A stretch of DNA of 64,000 nucleotides from Myxococcales bacterium UBA1660 (GCA_002320815.1 DCLA01000020.1:1-64000), one strand, 5' to 3'. Positions 43,792 through 53,729 are shown, numbered from the stretch's first letter. Notes: generated by a model not told the origin, from the letters alone. A program made the numbers and translations.

Positions 43792-46044
43792 ATGGCCATG
43801 CTGGTGGTCGTCACCCTCGCCTTCGTCCTCGGCCTGGTGGTCGCCCCCCACCTCGCCGCCCTCGCTTGGCCCGCCGGGGTCGCTCTCGGGGTGGCCGCCC
43901 TCCTCGGCTACGTGGGCCGGCGAGCTCAGGCCCGGTCCTGGGCCGCGCCGCTGGTGGTCGCGGCGCTCGGCGCCGGTCTGGTCGCCGGCCCCCGGGAGGT
44001 CGTCCGCACCGTCCCCGCGGGCACCGCGCGTTTGGTCGGCGTGGTGGAGACCGCCCGCCTCGGCCGCGACGGCGACGTGCGCGTGGAGTCGGCGCGCTTC
44101 CTCGATGGCGCCGGGATAGTCCCCGCCGGCGCGCGGGTGCGCATCGACGACCTCGGGGTCGCCCCCGGGACCCGGATCGAGGCGCTGGTGGACCTCGCGC
44201 CGGCGCAGGGCTTCCACAACCCCTCGCCCCACCCCGCCTGGCTCGACGGACGCCGCATCGACGCCCACGGGACCCTGGCCGCGCCGGCCCGCACCCTGGA
44301 CCCGGCGCGGCTCGGCGGGATCCTCTTCCGGGCTCGGGAAAGCCTGCGCCGCCGGCTGGACGCGACGCTCCCCCCGCGGGCCGCGGGGATCGCGCGCGCG
44401 CTCTTGCTCGGCGACGGCGCCGCGGTCGCGCGCGCCGACCGCGCGTCGGTGCAGCGCGCGGGCCTCGCGCATCTGCTGGCGGTGTCCGGGCTCCACGTGG
44501 CGCTGGTGGTCGGCGCCTTCTTCCTGGGGCTGCGCGCCCTGCTCCGGCGGCGGGGTCGCCGGGAGCCGGAGCGGCTGGCCGCCGCCGCGGCCATCCCGGT
44601 GGCGCTGGGCTTCGCCCTGATGGCCGGCGGCGCCCCCAGCGCGTGGCGCGCGGCGGGGATGGCCGCCCTCGGCCTCGGCGCCGTGGTCCTCCGGCGACGC
44701 CCCCGGGGCGCGGCCATCGCCGCGCTGGCGGTGGCGCTCTATGCCTTGGCGCGCCCCGGAGACGGGCCCCGGCCGGGCTTCCTCCTCTCTGTACTGGCCA
44801 CTGCGGCGATCGTCGCCTTCCCGGTCCCGCGCGAGGGCCTCCGCGCGGCGTGGGTGGTGAGCCTCCGGACCACGGTGGCCACCGCGCCCCTGGTGGTGTG
44901 GTGCTTCCTCTCGCTGCCGCCGCTGGGGATCCTGGCCAACGTCGTCTTGGTCCCCGTCGCGGTGCTCGCGCTGGTGCCCCTGGCCTTCGTGCACGCGCTC
45001 TGCGCCGGCGTGGGGCTCGGCGAGGTGAGCGCGCCCCTCTTCGTGGTCTGCTCCGACGGTCTCGTCGGCGCCGCGGAGCTCTTCGGCGCCGGCAGCGGCG
45101 AGCTCCCGCCGCCCGACCTGGTCCAAGGCGCGCTGATCACCGTGCTCGCCTTCGGGCTCCTGGCGCTCCGGGGAGTCCGCGCGCGCCTGGTCCTCGCCGC
45201 CGTCGGCGTGCTGCTCCTCGCGGGCGCCGAGCTCCACCTGCGGCATCGGGAACGACCCCGGGACCGACTGCGCATCACCATGCTCGACGTGGGCCAAGGG
45301 GACGGCGCGCTGGTCGACCTCCCCGACGGGCGCCTCTTGCTCGTCGACGCGGGGGGCGGACGCCCCGATCCCGGCGCCCGGGCCATGGTCCCGCTCTTGC
45401 GCGCCCGCCGACGCGACCGGGTGGACCTGGCGATCCTCACCCACCCGCACCCGGATCACTACGGCGGCCTCCGGGCCATCCGGGAGGCCGTGCCCATCCG
45501 CGAGCTCTGGGACTCGGGTCAGGCCGACGCGGAGAGCCCCCATGGCCCGGTGGCGCGGATGCTCCGACGGATGCGTCGCGGATCCCGCGTGCGCTCGGCG
45601 GCCGAGGTCTGCGGACGTCCGCACCGCCTGGGTGAGGTGCGCCTGGAGGTCCTCTGGCCCTGCCCGGGCTACGACGCCGGCTACGACCCCAACGACAACT
45701 CGCTGGTCGTGCGCCTCACCTACGGGTCGCGGCGCTTCCTCTTCACCGGGGACGTCGAGCGGCTCGCCGAAGCCCAGCTGGCCGGCGTCGACGTCGCCGC
45801 CGACTGGCTCAAGGTCCCCCACCACGGGTCCCGGACCTCGTCCACCGACGCCTTCCTGGACGCGGTGAATCCGCGGCTGGCCGCGGTGAGCTGCGGGAGG
45901 CAGAACCGCTTCGGCCACCCGCACCCCGAGGTCGCCGCGCGTTACGCCGCGCGCGGCATCCCGCTCTTCCGCACCGACCGGGAGGGCGGCCTCGTCTTCG
46001 AGAGCGACGGCCGGGTCATCCGCGCCCGCACCACCCTACCCTGA
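43792..46044 (+). CDS. ComEC/Rec2-family DNA uptake channel protein
   Basis: About 750 residues. It has the three-part ComEC layout: an N-terminal OB-like periplasmic domain after two membrane helices; a competence membrane domain with the signature LAHLLAVSGLHVALVVG (about residue 230) and many helices; and a C-terminal metallo-beta-lactamase domain starting ITMLDVGQGDGALVDLPDG with THPHPDHYGG, FTGDVE and PHHGSRTS. In competent bacteria ComEC passes single-stranded DNA across the inner membrane and the nuclease-like domain degrades the other strand. ATG 43792 is preferred; TTG 43741 would extend the N-terminus. It ends four bases before a convergent lipoprotein gene. Confidence 0.93.
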   Translation: MAMLVVVTLAFVLGLVVAPHLAALAWPAGVALGVAALLGYVGRRAQARSWAAPLVVAALGAGLVAGPREVVRTVPAGTARLVGVVETARLGRDGDVRVESARFLDGAGIVPAGARVRIDDLGVAPGTRIEALVDLAPAQGFHNPSPHPAWLDGRRIDAHGTLAAPARTLDPARLGGILFRARESLRRRLDATLPPRAAGIARALLLGDGAAVARADRASVQRAGLAHLLAVSGLHVALVVGAFFLGLRALLRRRGRREPERLAAAAAIPVALGFALMAGGAPSAWRAAGMAALGLGAVVLRRRPRGAAIAALAVALYALARPGDGPRPGFLLSVLATAAIVAFPVPREGLRAAWVVSLRTTVATAPLVVWCFLSLPPLGILANVVLVPVAVLALVPLAFVHALCAGVGLGEVSAPLFVVCSDGLVGAAELFGAGSGELPPPDLVQGALITVLAFGLLALRGVRARLVLAAVGVLLLAGAELHLRHRERPRDRLRITMLDVGQGDGALVDLPDGRLLLVDAGGGRPDPGARAMVPLLRARRRDRVDLAILTHPHPDHYGGLRAIREAVPIRELWDSGQADAESPHGPVARMLRRMRRGSRVRSAAEVCGRPHRLGEVRLEVLWPCPGYDAGYDPNDNSLVVRLTYGSRRFLFTGDVERLAEAQLAGVDVAADWLKVPHHGSRTSSTDAFLDAVNPRLAAVSCGRQNRFGHPHPEVAARYAARGIPLFRTDREGGLVFESDGRVIRARTTLP

Positions 46045-46047
46045 GGA

Positions 46048-46518
46048 TCAGTTCTCGCGGCAGCCGCCGAAGTGGAGCTCGGCGGTCGCGCTCGCCGGGG
46101 ACGGGCCCTCCAGGGTGCAGTCGAGCTCCACGGCGGCGACGTCGTCGTCGCGGTACAGGAGGCCGATGGAGCACGCCTCGCCCTCGGTGGCGCCGAAGGT
46201 GGCGTCGCCGAGCTGGGCGGTGACCGTGGCCACGCCCTCCGCGGGGACGTCGACCTCGAAGCGGTACAGGCCCACGCCTTCGGGGGGCGCGCCGGGCGCC
46301 TGGAGGAGAAAGCTGGCGCCCGCATCGTCGAGGACGCACTTGCCGGCCATGCGGGTCTCGCTGTCCTCGTAGCCGAGGTCCACCAGCTTGGTGGTCTCGA
46401 CGAACTCGAAGCCGGTGGGGGTGCCGTCGGCGTCGATGGCCACGTCGCCCCGGACGGTGAGCCCGTCATCGGCGCAGGCGAAGGCGAGGAGCAGGGAGGC
46501 GAGGAGGGCGTGGCGCAT
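46048..46518 (-). CDS. Small lipoprotein of unknown function
   Basis: A 156-residue protein with lipobox LLLAFAC. The mature part is a beta-type domain with four Cys (MAGKCVLDD, EGEACSIGLL, ELDCTLEG, FGGCREN) and acidic surface. GAAGGA seven bases before ATG 46518 is a good ribosome binding site. A sigma-54-like promoter lies at 46546-46561. Function unknown. It converges with comEC. Confidence 0.7.
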   Translation of the reverse strand: MRHALLASLLLAFACADDGLTVRGDVAIDADGTPTGFEFVETTKLVDLGYEDSETRMAGKCVLDDAGASFLLQAPGAPPEGVGLYRFEVDVPAEGVATVTAQLGDATFGATEGEACSIGLLYRDDDVAAVELDCTLEGPSPASATAELHFGGCREN

Positions 46519-46545
46519 GGTGGAATCCTTCACGCGGAAGGATAC

Positions 46546-46561
46546 AGCGAAGACCGTGCCA
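46546..46561 (-). promoter_or_regulatory. Sigma-54 (-24/-12) promoter candidate
   Basis: On the minus strand the sequence is TGGCACGGTCTTCGCT. It fits the consensus TGGCACG-N4-TTGCW with a single mismatch, and the GG and GC doublets are at the required 12-base offset. Transcription would start near 46535, leaving a leader of about 17 bases with the ribosome binding site before ATG 46518. An activator site upstream was not identified. Confidence 0.6.
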
Positions 46562-46680
46562 CGCATGAAATCATTGCCGAATCAGAGATTCACGGTGCCG
46601 AGGGGGGGGCCCGAGCCGCGAACGGCCGTTCACGGCGCGGGCGGCCACGCCCCACCCGGCAACGAAGCCAACCCGTCGAC
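46562..46680. other. Intergenic stretch with nothing recognised
   Basis: Between the lipoprotein promoter and the CopD-like gene stop. It contains a G-run (46602-46610) and GC-rich self-complementary stretches (46615-46655, CCGCGAACGGCCGTTCACGG), which may end the transcript of the upstream minus-strand operon. Confidence 0.35.
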
Positions 46681-47106
46681 TCAGCCCATCAGGAGCGGCC
46701 CGGCGAGCGCCAGGACCACGTTGAGGACCGCCAGGACCACGATGACGATCCCGAAGGTGCGCAAGGTCCCCGGCTTCACCTCTTCACCCTGGGCCGCGCG
46801 GCGCAGCTTTCCGCTGAGCACCCCGGTGAGGGCGGCCACCACCAAGGCGATGGTGATCTTGCCGTGCATCCACCCCGCGCGGAGGTACCCATCGAGGTGC
46901 AGCGCGAACATGGCGAGGCCCCCGAGCCACGCGAGGACCATGCCCGGGGTGGCCACCTTCAACGCGACGCTCCGGGCGACGGTGGCCAGCGAACGCCGGG
47001 CCTCGCCCTCCGCCGCGGCCGCCACCAGGGCGACGCTGAGCGCGCCGCCGATCCAGAGCACCACGCCCACGATGTGCGCGATGCGCAGCCAGACGTCCAC
47101 GGTCAC
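46681..47106 (-). CDS. Four-helix membrane protein, CopD/HemJ-like
   Basis: A 141-residue integral membrane protein with four hydrophobic segments (about residues 5-27, 47-70, 79-98, 115-140). The first, WLRIAHIVGVVLWIGGALSV, with a His and a Trp in the helix, and the HGKITIALVV segment resemble CopD and HemJ/UPF0093-type proteins that bind haem or copper with conserved His and Lys. The assignment is by helix pattern only. The ATG overlaps the stop of the GNAT-family gene as ATGA. Confidence 0.65.
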   Translation of the reverse strand: MTVDVWLRIAHIVGVVLWIGGALSVALVAAAAEGEARRSLATVARSVALKVATPGMVLAWLGGLAMFALHLDGYLRAGWMHGKITIALVVAALTGVLSGKLRRAAQGEEVKPGTLRTFGIVIVVLAVLNVVLALAGPLLMG

Positions 47107-48245
47107 TGATCACCTCCGATGGGTCGCTCGTAGATGCGGTAGGTCTTGTAGACCTTCCCGCGCATGGCCTTGATGCCGAGGTTGATCGGCCGGTTGTCCT
47201 CGAGGGTCCAGCTCAGCTCGGCCCACTCGTAGCCGTACTGGATGCCGCGATAGGCCAGCTCCGCGTACATGGCGGTGCTGAGCCCGCCATAGCGCTTGAT
47301 GCCGCGCATCTTCTGCTTGATGCCCAAGAGCATCAGCCGAGCCGACTTGGGCTTCTGCACCTTCAGACGCCAGAGCAGCTTGGCCCAACCGAAGGGCAGG
47401 AGGCGCCCGTTCAAGTCGTGGATCATGTCCGGCAGGTTGGGCAGGCAGATCACCATGCCCACCGGCTCGCCCTTCACCTCGACGAAGAAGGCCAGCCGCT
47501 CGTCGATGATGAGCTTCATGTCCTCGGCCATCTTGTCGACCTCGGACTCGGTGGTGGGCACGAAGCCCCAGTTGTTGGCCCAGGCGTCGTTGAAGATCTC
47601 CAGGACGATCCCCAGCTCCTCGCGCATGCGGCTCTTGTCCACGCTGCGGAAGCGCACCTCGGGCAAGGCGCTCATCATCTCGTGGGCCCGAGCGGCGCGC
47701 TTGGGGGGCTCGGCCACTTCGTAGCGCCAGGCCCAGAGGTCCTTGACCTTCTCCAGCCCCGCGCCCTCGGCGAGCTTCTGCTGGTAGGGGCGGTCGTGGC
47801 CCATGGCGAGGGCCGGCGGGGTGTCGAAGCCGTCGACCAGGAGCCCCGCCTCTTCCCAGATGTAGAGGCTCAGCGGCCCGCGCATCGTGGTCATCTCGCG
47901 GGCGGCGAGCCAACGCTCGGCCCGCTCGAGCAGGGCGTCGGCGACCTCCTGGTCGTCGATGGTGTCGAAGAAGCCGAAGAACCCGGCGCCGTCCTGGTGG
48001 ATGCGCAGGTGCTCCCGATCGATCTGCGCCGAGATCCGCCCGACGAGCTTCCCGTCCTTCCAGGCGGTGAAGAGCGCCCCCTCGGCGTGCTCCCAGAAAG
48101 GATTCTTCCCCGGGGTGAGGCGGTCCTTCAGCTCCATCTGGAGCGGCGGGACGTAGGTGGGGTCATCGCCGTAGACGATGTCCGACACCCGCAGGAAGTC
48201 GCCCAGGTCGGCCCCGGGCGCGTGCTGCCGGATCTCGATGGTCAA
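47103..48245 (-). CDS. GNAT-superfamily acyltransferase-like protein
   Basis: A 380-residue cytosolic protein. The N-terminal third (VYGDDPTYVPPLQMELKDRL, FWEHAEGALFTAWKDGKLVG, RISAQIDREH) and the C-terminal block (LAFFVEVKGEPVGMVICLPN) each resemble a GNAT core, as in YghO-like proteins that contain two degenerate GNAT halves. The acceptor is unknown. It is coupled by ATGA to the CopD-like membrane protein gene. It may belong with fumC upstream on the same strand, although the intergenic gap (40 bp) leaves this open. Confidence 0.75.
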   Translation of the reverse strand: MTIEIRQHAPGADLGDFLRVSDIVYGDDPTYVPPLQMELKDRLTPGKNPFWEHAEGALFTAWKDGKLVGRISAQIDREHLRIHQDGAGFFGFFDTIDDQEVADALLERAERWLAAREMTTMRGPLSLYIWEEAGLLVDGFDTPPALAMGHDRPYQQKLAEGAGLEKVKDLWAWRYEVAEPPKRAARAHEMMSALPEVRFRSVDKSRMREELGIVLEIFNDAWANNWGFVPTTESEVDKMAEDMKLIIDERLAFFVEVKGEPVGMVICLPNLPDMIHDLNGRLLPFGWAKLLWRLKVQKPKSARLMLLGIKQKMRGIKRYGGLSTAMYAELAYRGIQYGYEWAELSWTLEDNRPINLGIKAMRGKVYKTYRIYERPIGGDQ

Positions 48246-48285
48246 AGGTTCGGCCTCGTCGTCGTTCGCAAAGGGGACCCGCGGC

Positions 48286-49680
48286 TCACTTGGGGGTCGG
48301 GTGGGTCATGTCCTTGGGCGTGACCGCGGCGTCGAACTCCTCACCGGTCATGAAGCCCAGGTCCTGCACCGACTCGCGGAGCGTGATGTCCTTCTGGAAG
48401 GCGTTCTTGGCCACCTTGGCGGCCTTGTCGTAGCCGATGTGCGGGTTCAGGGCGGTGACCAGCATGAGCGAGCCGTGGAGGTTCTTCTCGATGGTCTTGG
48501 TCACCGGCTCCAGCCCCCGGACGCAGCGCTCCTCGAAGGAGGCGCAGGCGTCGCCGAGGAGGCGCACCGAGTGCAGGAGCGCGTTGGCCATGACCGGCTT
48601 GTAGACGTTGAGCTCGAAGTTGCCCTGGCTGCCGGCGAAGCCGACGGTGGCGTCGTTCCCGAAGACCTGGCAGCAGACCATGGTCAGCGCCTCGCACTGG
48701 GTCGGGTTCACCTTGCCGGGCATGATGGAGCTGCCCGGCTCGTTCTCGGGGATGCGGATCTCCCCGATGCCGCAGCGCGGTCCGGAGGCGAGCCAGCGGA
48801 CGTCGTTGGCGATCTTCATGCACGCCGCCGCGAGCTGCTTCACCGCGCCGTGGGTCCCCACGAAGGCGTCGTGGGCCGCCAGGGCGGCGAACTTGTTGGG
48901 CGCGGTCACGAAGGCGTGGCCGGTGAGCTCGCCGATGACCTCGGCCACGCGCTCGGCGTAGCCCTCCACCGTGTTGAGCCCGGTGCCGACCGCGGTGCCG
49001 CCGAGGGCCAGCTCGTAGAGCTGGGGCAGCGTGTTCTGGATGGCCCGCATGGCGTGGTCGAGCTGCGAGACCCAACCGCTGATCTCCTGGCCCAGGGTCA
49101 GCGGGGTGGCGTCCTGCAGGTGGGTACGGCCGATCTTGACGATGTCGGTGAAGGCCTTGGCCTTCTCGTCCAGGGTGTCCCGGAGGACCTTCACCTTGGG
49201 GATCATCTCGGCGATGGCCACGACCGCCGCGATGTGCATCGCGGTGGGGAAGGTGTCGTTGCTCGACTGGGAGCGGTTGACGTGGTCGTTGGGGTGGACC
49301 GGCGCCTTACTGCCCATCTCGCCCCCGGCGATCTCGATCGCGCGGTTCGAGATGACCTCGTTGACGTTCATGTTCGACTGGGTGCCCGACCCGGTCTGCC
49401 AGACCACCAGGGGGAAGTGGTCGTCGAGCTTCCCGGCGATGACCTCGTCGGCGGCCTTCACGATGAGGTCGCAGATCTCCGGCTCCAGGTTGCCCAGCTC
49501 GCGGTTGGTCAGCGCCGCGGCCTTCTTGAGCACACCGAAGGCGCGGACGACCTCCAGGGGCATGCGGTCGTCGCCGATGGGGAAGTTCATCTTCGAGCGG
49601 GCCGTTTGCGCCCCGTAGTACCGATCCTTCGGCACCTCGATCTCACCCATGGAGTCCTTCTCGATCCGTACGTCGCTCAT
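48286..49680 (-). CDS. fumC: Class II fumarate hydratase
   Basis: A 464-residue TCA-cycle enzyme interconverting fumarate and malate without an iron-sulfur cluster. The family signature [13 protein letters not shown] is present, as are [36 protein letters not shown] (substrate binding) and [17 protein letters not shown]. It is therefore fumarase C rather than aspartase, which also agrees with the overall motif set. Two ATGs are possible: 49689 lies one base after GGAGGT and cannot use it well, while 49680 has ten-base spacing and is preferred. The esterase/M15 fusion gene is divergent. Confidence 0.95.
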   Translation of the reverse strand: MSDVRIEKDSMGEIEVPKDRYYGAQTARSKMNFPIGDDRMPLEVVRAFGVLKKAAALTNRELGNLEPEICDLIVKAADEVIAGKLDDHFPLVVWQTGSGTQSNMNVNEVISNRAIEIAGGEMGSKAPVHPNDHVNRSQSSNDTFPTAMHIAAVVAIAEMIPKVKVLRDTLDEKAKAFTDIVKIGRTHLQDATPLTLGQEISGWVSQLDHAMRAIQNTLPQLYELALGGTAVGTGLNTVEGYAERVAEVIGELTGHAFVTAPNKFAALAAHDAFVGTHGAVKQLAAACMKIANDVRWLASGPRCGIGEIRIPENEPGSSIMPGKVNPTQCEALTMVCCQVFGNDATVGFAGSQGNFELNVYKPVMANALLHSVRLLGDACASFEERCVRGLEPVTKTIEKNLHGSLMLVTALNPHIGYDKAAKVAKNAFQKDITLRESVQDLGFMTGEEFDAAVTPKDMTHPTPK

Positions 49681-49783
49681 CGCTGGCATGACCTCCTGGG
49701 CCGCGGCTTACCGCAGGTGGGGGCCGCGGTCCAACGCGCTCGCTTTTCTCGACTTTCGGAGGCCATCGTCTATCTCTGGCCCC

Positions 49784-52486
49784 ATGGCCGGCCTCCGCCG
49801 AACGCTCCCCCTCCTCCTCGCTCTGCTCGCCTTCGCCCCGGTGGCCGAGGCCCAGGACCTGCGCGCCCAGCTCCAGGCGCTCCGGGCGGACCGGCCCGCC
49901 GGGATCCCCGAGGGCACGCTCGTCTCCATCGAGCACCTCCTGGACACCGCGGACCGCATCGAGACCCGCGACTTCGGGGACGAAGCGGCCTCCTGGCGCC
50001 GCCGGGCCGAGCGCTATCTCACGCTCGCCGCCCGGGGCACGGACCCCTACCCCCTGGCCAAGAACGAGATCGTCAACCGCGGCTACCGCTCCGTGGTCAG
50101 CGAGCGGCTCCAGGGGTACGCCATCTACGTCCCCCCGGACTACGACCCCACCAAGTCCTACCCGCTTTACATCGCCCTCCACGGGGGCTCGTCCAACGGG
50201 AACCTCTTCGTCGGCGTGGTGCTGGGGAACAACATGGACTGGCTGACCTACGACGAGCACCTCTACGACGACTACGTGCCGCGCTGGTCGCCCGAGTGGA
50301 TCGTCGTCGCCCCCACCGGCTTCGGGCAGATCATGTGGCGCTGGATGGGCGAGAAAGACGTCCTCGACGTGCTCGACGACGTGCAGCGGCACTACGCGGT
50401 GGACCCCGACCGAGTGGTGCTCGGCGGCCTCAGCAACGGCGGCGTGGGCGCCTACGCCATCGGCATGCGGCACGCCTGGCGCTTCGCGATGGTCCAGGCG
50501 ATGGCCGGCGCGCCGAGCTGGGAGCAGTACCTGGGCGGCCGAATGGAGACCGCCGAGCGGCGGGTGGTGCGGCCCTGGAGCGGCATGCACCTGGCCCAGA
50601 ACTCGGTGAACACCACCTTCCACTACTACCACGGTCGCACCGACACCGGGCCCATGCGGCCGCGCTACATCGAGGAGTTCACGCGGCACCTGCGGGGGCT
50701 CGACGACGTGCCGGTCAACGAGACCTGGTTCGACGCCGGGCACGACATCCTCTACCGGGTCCATCGGCACGGCCGCATCTACGACCGGCTCGACGCCACC
50801 CGGGACCCGCGACCGGCCGAGGTCCGGGTGGCGACCGGGGACTACCGCGCCGCGCGCCAGCACTGGCTGACGGTGACGCGCATCCGGGACTACCCGCAGA
50901 TGGTCGAGATCCGCGGCGCGGTGGCGGGCTCCACGCTGAACCTCACCGACGCCCCGGGCGTGGACGCGGTCAGCCTGGAGATGGCCGACGTGCCGCTGCC
51001 CGCGGGGGACGTGACGGTGAAGGTGGGCCAGGCCGAGGTCTACTCCGGGCCCCGGGCGGCCCTGGGCACCCGGCTCCATCTGACCCGCACCGCCGGCGGC
51101 TGGCGCACCGGCTTCCCGCCCACCGACGGCCTCCGGAAGCGCCCCGGCCTCAGCGGGCCGGTCAGCGACGCCTACTTCGGGCGCATGATCCACGTCTACG
51201 GGACCCGGAACGCCGAGCACACCGAGGACCTCCGGGAGGCCGCCCAGCGGGGCGCCCGGGGTTGGCCCCTGTGGTCCTGGGATCTCAGCCAGCAGGTGGT
51301 CGCCGACACCGAGCTGACCGACGCCATGATGGCCCAGGCCCACGTGGTCCTCTACGGCTCGCCGGGCGACAACGCCGTGCTCGAGCGGATCGCCGGCGCC
51401 CTGCCCATCCGCGTCGAACCCGGCGCGGTCGTCGTGGGCTCGGAGCGCTACGAGGGCGCCGACGTGGGGGTGCGCTTCATCCACCCCAACCCGCTGGCGC
51501 CGCAGCGCTACGTGATCGTCCAGGCGGGCGTGACGCCCCGCGCGGTGAAGAAGGGCAACGAGCTCCCGGAGTTCGTCCCCGACTACCTGGTCTGGGACGA
51601 CCGGACCGTGAGCGGGCCCCAGCGGCGGGTCACCGGGCCCAAGCCGGTCCGCGCGATGGGCTTCTTCGACGACCGGTGGCAGCTCCCCGGCCGGGAGCGC
51701 GCGGCGGCCGAAGGCGCCGGCCCCGACCAGCTCGACGCCGAGGCCGAGACCCCGGAGCCCTCGTTGCCCATCCCGGCCGCCCCCGCGGTCCCCGCCGCGC
51801 CCCGACGCTTTCGGGCCCCGGCCAGCGACCAGGCCGGCCAGGCGGCGCGCCGCATCGCCCGGCTGGTCCCCACCTTCGAGAACTATCGGGCCACCATCGG
51901 CGGCGCCGAGTGGCGGGTGAAGCGGGCGGCCGAGTGGTCCATCGGACCCACCGACGAGTGCCTCGCCGAGCTGGCCGACACCGGCATCCCGGCCCGGGCG
52001 CGGCCGGAGCCCCACCCCCTCACGCCCAGCGCGGTGGAGATCCTCGGTCCGGTCGACGGCGTGTGGTTCCGGATGACCCACGAGGAGCAACCCTTCGTGG
52101 TGAGCTGCGAGCTGGCGAAGCGGATCCCGGCCATCGTCGCCATCCTGAAGGAGCACGGCGTCCACGGAGTGGAGGTGCTGAGCGCCCACCGCACCTACCC
52201 GCGGACCAGCTTCCACCGCATGGGCCTCGCGCTGGACCTGATGCGCTTCTGGACCGACGACGGCTGGCTCTCGGTCCAGGAGCACTACGAGGCCACCCCG
52301 ATGCAGGCGACCTGCGGCGGCCCCCGACCGCGGGATCCCCGCGCGCGCACCCTCCGCGCCATCGGCTGCGCTCTCTGGGAGACCGAAGGCTTCGCCAGCG
52401 TGCTCACCCCCAACTACAACGAGGGGCACCGGGACCACTTCCACCTGGACATCCGGCCCGACGATCCTCGGCTCTTCTTGCGCTGA
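49784..52486 (+). CDS. Exported alpha/beta-hydrolase (esterase) fused to an extensin-like/M15 peptidase domain
   Basis: A 900-residue exported protein (signal peptide LPLLLALLAFAPVAEAQ). Residues about 100-330 form an esterase-type alpha/beta hydrolase: YPLYIALHGGSSNGN (oxyanion), nucleophile Ser217 in GGLSNGGVG, and a later Asp/His pair in FDAGHDILYRVHRHG. The middle has a beta-rich region with an AEV-type pattern. From about residue 690 an M15/extensin-like domain follows with zinc motif SFHRMGLALDL (His811, Asp818) and HRDHFHLDI (His885, His887), the arrangement of D-Ala-D-Ala carboxypeptidases. The substrate may be peptidoglycan or a polyester-type polymer; both catalytic sites look intact. 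I know of no standard family with this order. Confidence 0.82.
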   Translation: MAGLRRTLPLLLALLAFAPVAEAQDLRAQLQALRADRPAGIPEGTLVSIEHLLDTADRIETRDFGDEAASWRRRAERYLTLAARGTDPYPLAKNEIVNRGYRSVVSERLQGYAIYVPPDYDPTKSYPLYIALHGGSSNGNLFVGVVLGNNMDWLTYDEHLYDDYVPRWSPEWIVVAPTGFGQIMWRWMGEKDVLDVLDDVQRHYAVDPDRVVLGGLSNGGVGAYAIGMRHAWRFAMVQAMAGAPSWEQYLGGRMETAERRVVRPWSGMHLAQNSVNTTFHYYHGRTDTGPMRPRYIEEFTRHLRGLDDVPVNETWFDAGHDILYRVHRHGRIYDRLDATRDPRPAEVRVATGDYRAARQHWLTVTRIRDYPQMVEIRGAVAGSTLNLTDAPGVDAVSLEMADVPLPAGDVTVKVGQAEVYSGPRAALGTRLHLTRTAGGWRTGFPPTDGLRKRPGLSGPVSDAYFGRMIHVYGTRNAEHTEDLREAAQRGARGWPLWSWDLSQQVVADTELTDAMMAQAHVVLYGSPGDNAVLERIAGALPIRVEPGAVVVGSERYEGADVGVRFIHPNPLAPQRYVIVQAGVTPRAVKKGNELPEFVPDYLVWDDRTVSGPQRRVTGPKPVRAMGFFDDRWQLPGRERAAAEGAGPDQLDAEAETPEPSLPIPAAPAVPAAPRRFRAPASDQAGQAARRIARLVPTFENYRATIGGAEWRVKRAAEWSIGPTDECLAELADTGIPARARPEPHPLTPSAVEILGPVDGVWFRMTHEEQPFVVSCELAKRIPAIVAILKEHGVHGVEVLSAHRTYPRTSFHRMGLALDLMRFWTDDGWLSVQEHYEATPMQATCGGPRPRDPRARTLRAIGCALWETEGFASVLTPNYNEGHRDHFHLDIRPDDPRLFLR

Positions 52487-52529
52487 AGAGTCTTTGCGCT
52501 TCGGCGCAGGACCGGTACAACGCCCGCCG

Positions 52530-53729
52530 ATGAAGGACGAGACCCGCGAAGCCCTCGAGGCCCTGCGTTCGGCGCTCCAGCTGGACACCGACCTGGGGGA
52601 GGACCCGGTCCAGGCCCTGCGAGCCCTGGCCGCCGACGCCGACGCGATCACCGCGCGCACCTTCGAAGGCGACCCCTACGCCGCCCTGGTGCTGGCCGAC
52701 GCCCCGGGCTCGGCCGAGCTCGAGGTCGCCGCCCGCGTCTCCGGACTGGTCCCCTTCGCCACCGAGTGGTGGCAACACACCGTGTTCTACGTGGACCAGA
52801 CCGAGGACCCCGAGGGGAACCACCGGGTCTACGTCCGCGACGAGGACTCGCTGCCGGGCCTGCCCGAGTTCTCGCTGCCTTCCGTCGCCGCGCTGGCGCG
52901 GGGCTGGGCCCAGGCCGCCGGCGGCGACACCGAGGTCGCCTGGGAGCGCCTGGTGGACGACGATTGGGAAGAGGGCCCGACCTCCGGCTCCTTCGTCCTC
53001 GAGACCATGGTGCGCGGCTCGCTCTCGTCCCAGTGGGCGATGGCCGGCGTGGGGGCCTTCATGCCTTCCCGGCCCGAGCTCGCCGATCAGCCGCTGCCCG
53101 TGGGCGCCGACGCCCCCGGCCGGACCCTCTGCCTCCACGCGCTGCGCGTGGTGCGCCTCGCCGGCGAGCTCCCGCTGCCCCAGGACCTGGTCCTGGCCGC
53201 CCTGGCGCCGGAGCACCGGGAATACCTCGAGCACCTCAAGGAGCTCGAGGGCGCCTTCACCGGCGAAGAGCCGCCGGTGGTGGTCGCCGCGTCCAAGAGC
53301 GGCCCCGCGCCGACCAAGAAGGCCGCCAAGGCTTGGCTGAAGAGCTTCGCCGCCATCGAGGTGGCTCCCGAGCCGATGGACCCGCTGGCCGCGCTCCTCA
53401 GCGAGCTGGGCGGCGCCGGCGGCCTCGGTGACGCCCTCGACCTCGAGGACGAGGAGGACGAGAAGCCCGCCGAGCTGACCACCTTCGAGAAGCGGCTTCG
53501 CAACGGAGTCGACGAGGTGATCGCCAGCATGGAAGAGAACGGCGAGCTCGAGGTCATCCGCCGCGACATGCTCCTCGACGAGCTCACCCGGGTGGCCGAG
53601 GACGCACGCAGCCCCAAGCACCTCTTGAAGAAGCTGGTCTACGCCCTCGTGGAGTCCGAGGCGGTCGAGGAGATCTACGTCACCGACGACCAGATCCACG
53701 ACGCCTTCAAGGCCAAGCTGGGCCTCTGA
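52530..53729 (+). CDS. Conserved hypothetical protein
   Basis: A 399-residue acidic soluble protein with no signal peptide or recognised domain. It has an N-terminal helical part and a mixed alpha/beta middle with many Trp (TEWWQHTVFY, WERLVDDDWEEG). A Lys/Ala-rich linker lies near residue 260 (KKAAKAWLKSF), and a C-terminal helical hairpin follows (FEKRLRNGVDEVIASMEENG). Coding bias is strong. ATG 52530 starts 43 bases after the preceding stop. Function unknown. Confidence 0.65.
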   Translation: MKDETREALEALRSALQLDTDLGEDPVQALRALAADADAITARTFEGDPYAALVLADAPGSAELEVAARVSGLVPFATEWWQHTVFYVDQTEDPEGNHRVYVRDEDSLPGLPEFSLPSVAALARGWAQAAGGDTEVAWERLVDDDWEEGPTSGSFVLETMVRGSLSSQWAMAGVGAFMPSRPELADQPLPVGADAPGRTLCLHALRVVRLAGELPLPQDLVLAALAPEHREYLEHLKELEGAFTGEEPPVVVAASKSGPAPTKKAAKAWLKSFAAIEVAPEPMDPLAALLSELGGAGGLGDALDLEDEEDEKPAELTTFEKRLRNGVDEVIASMEENGELEVIRRDMLLDELTRVAEDARSPKHLLKKLVYALVESEAVEEIYVTDDQIHDAFKAKLGL

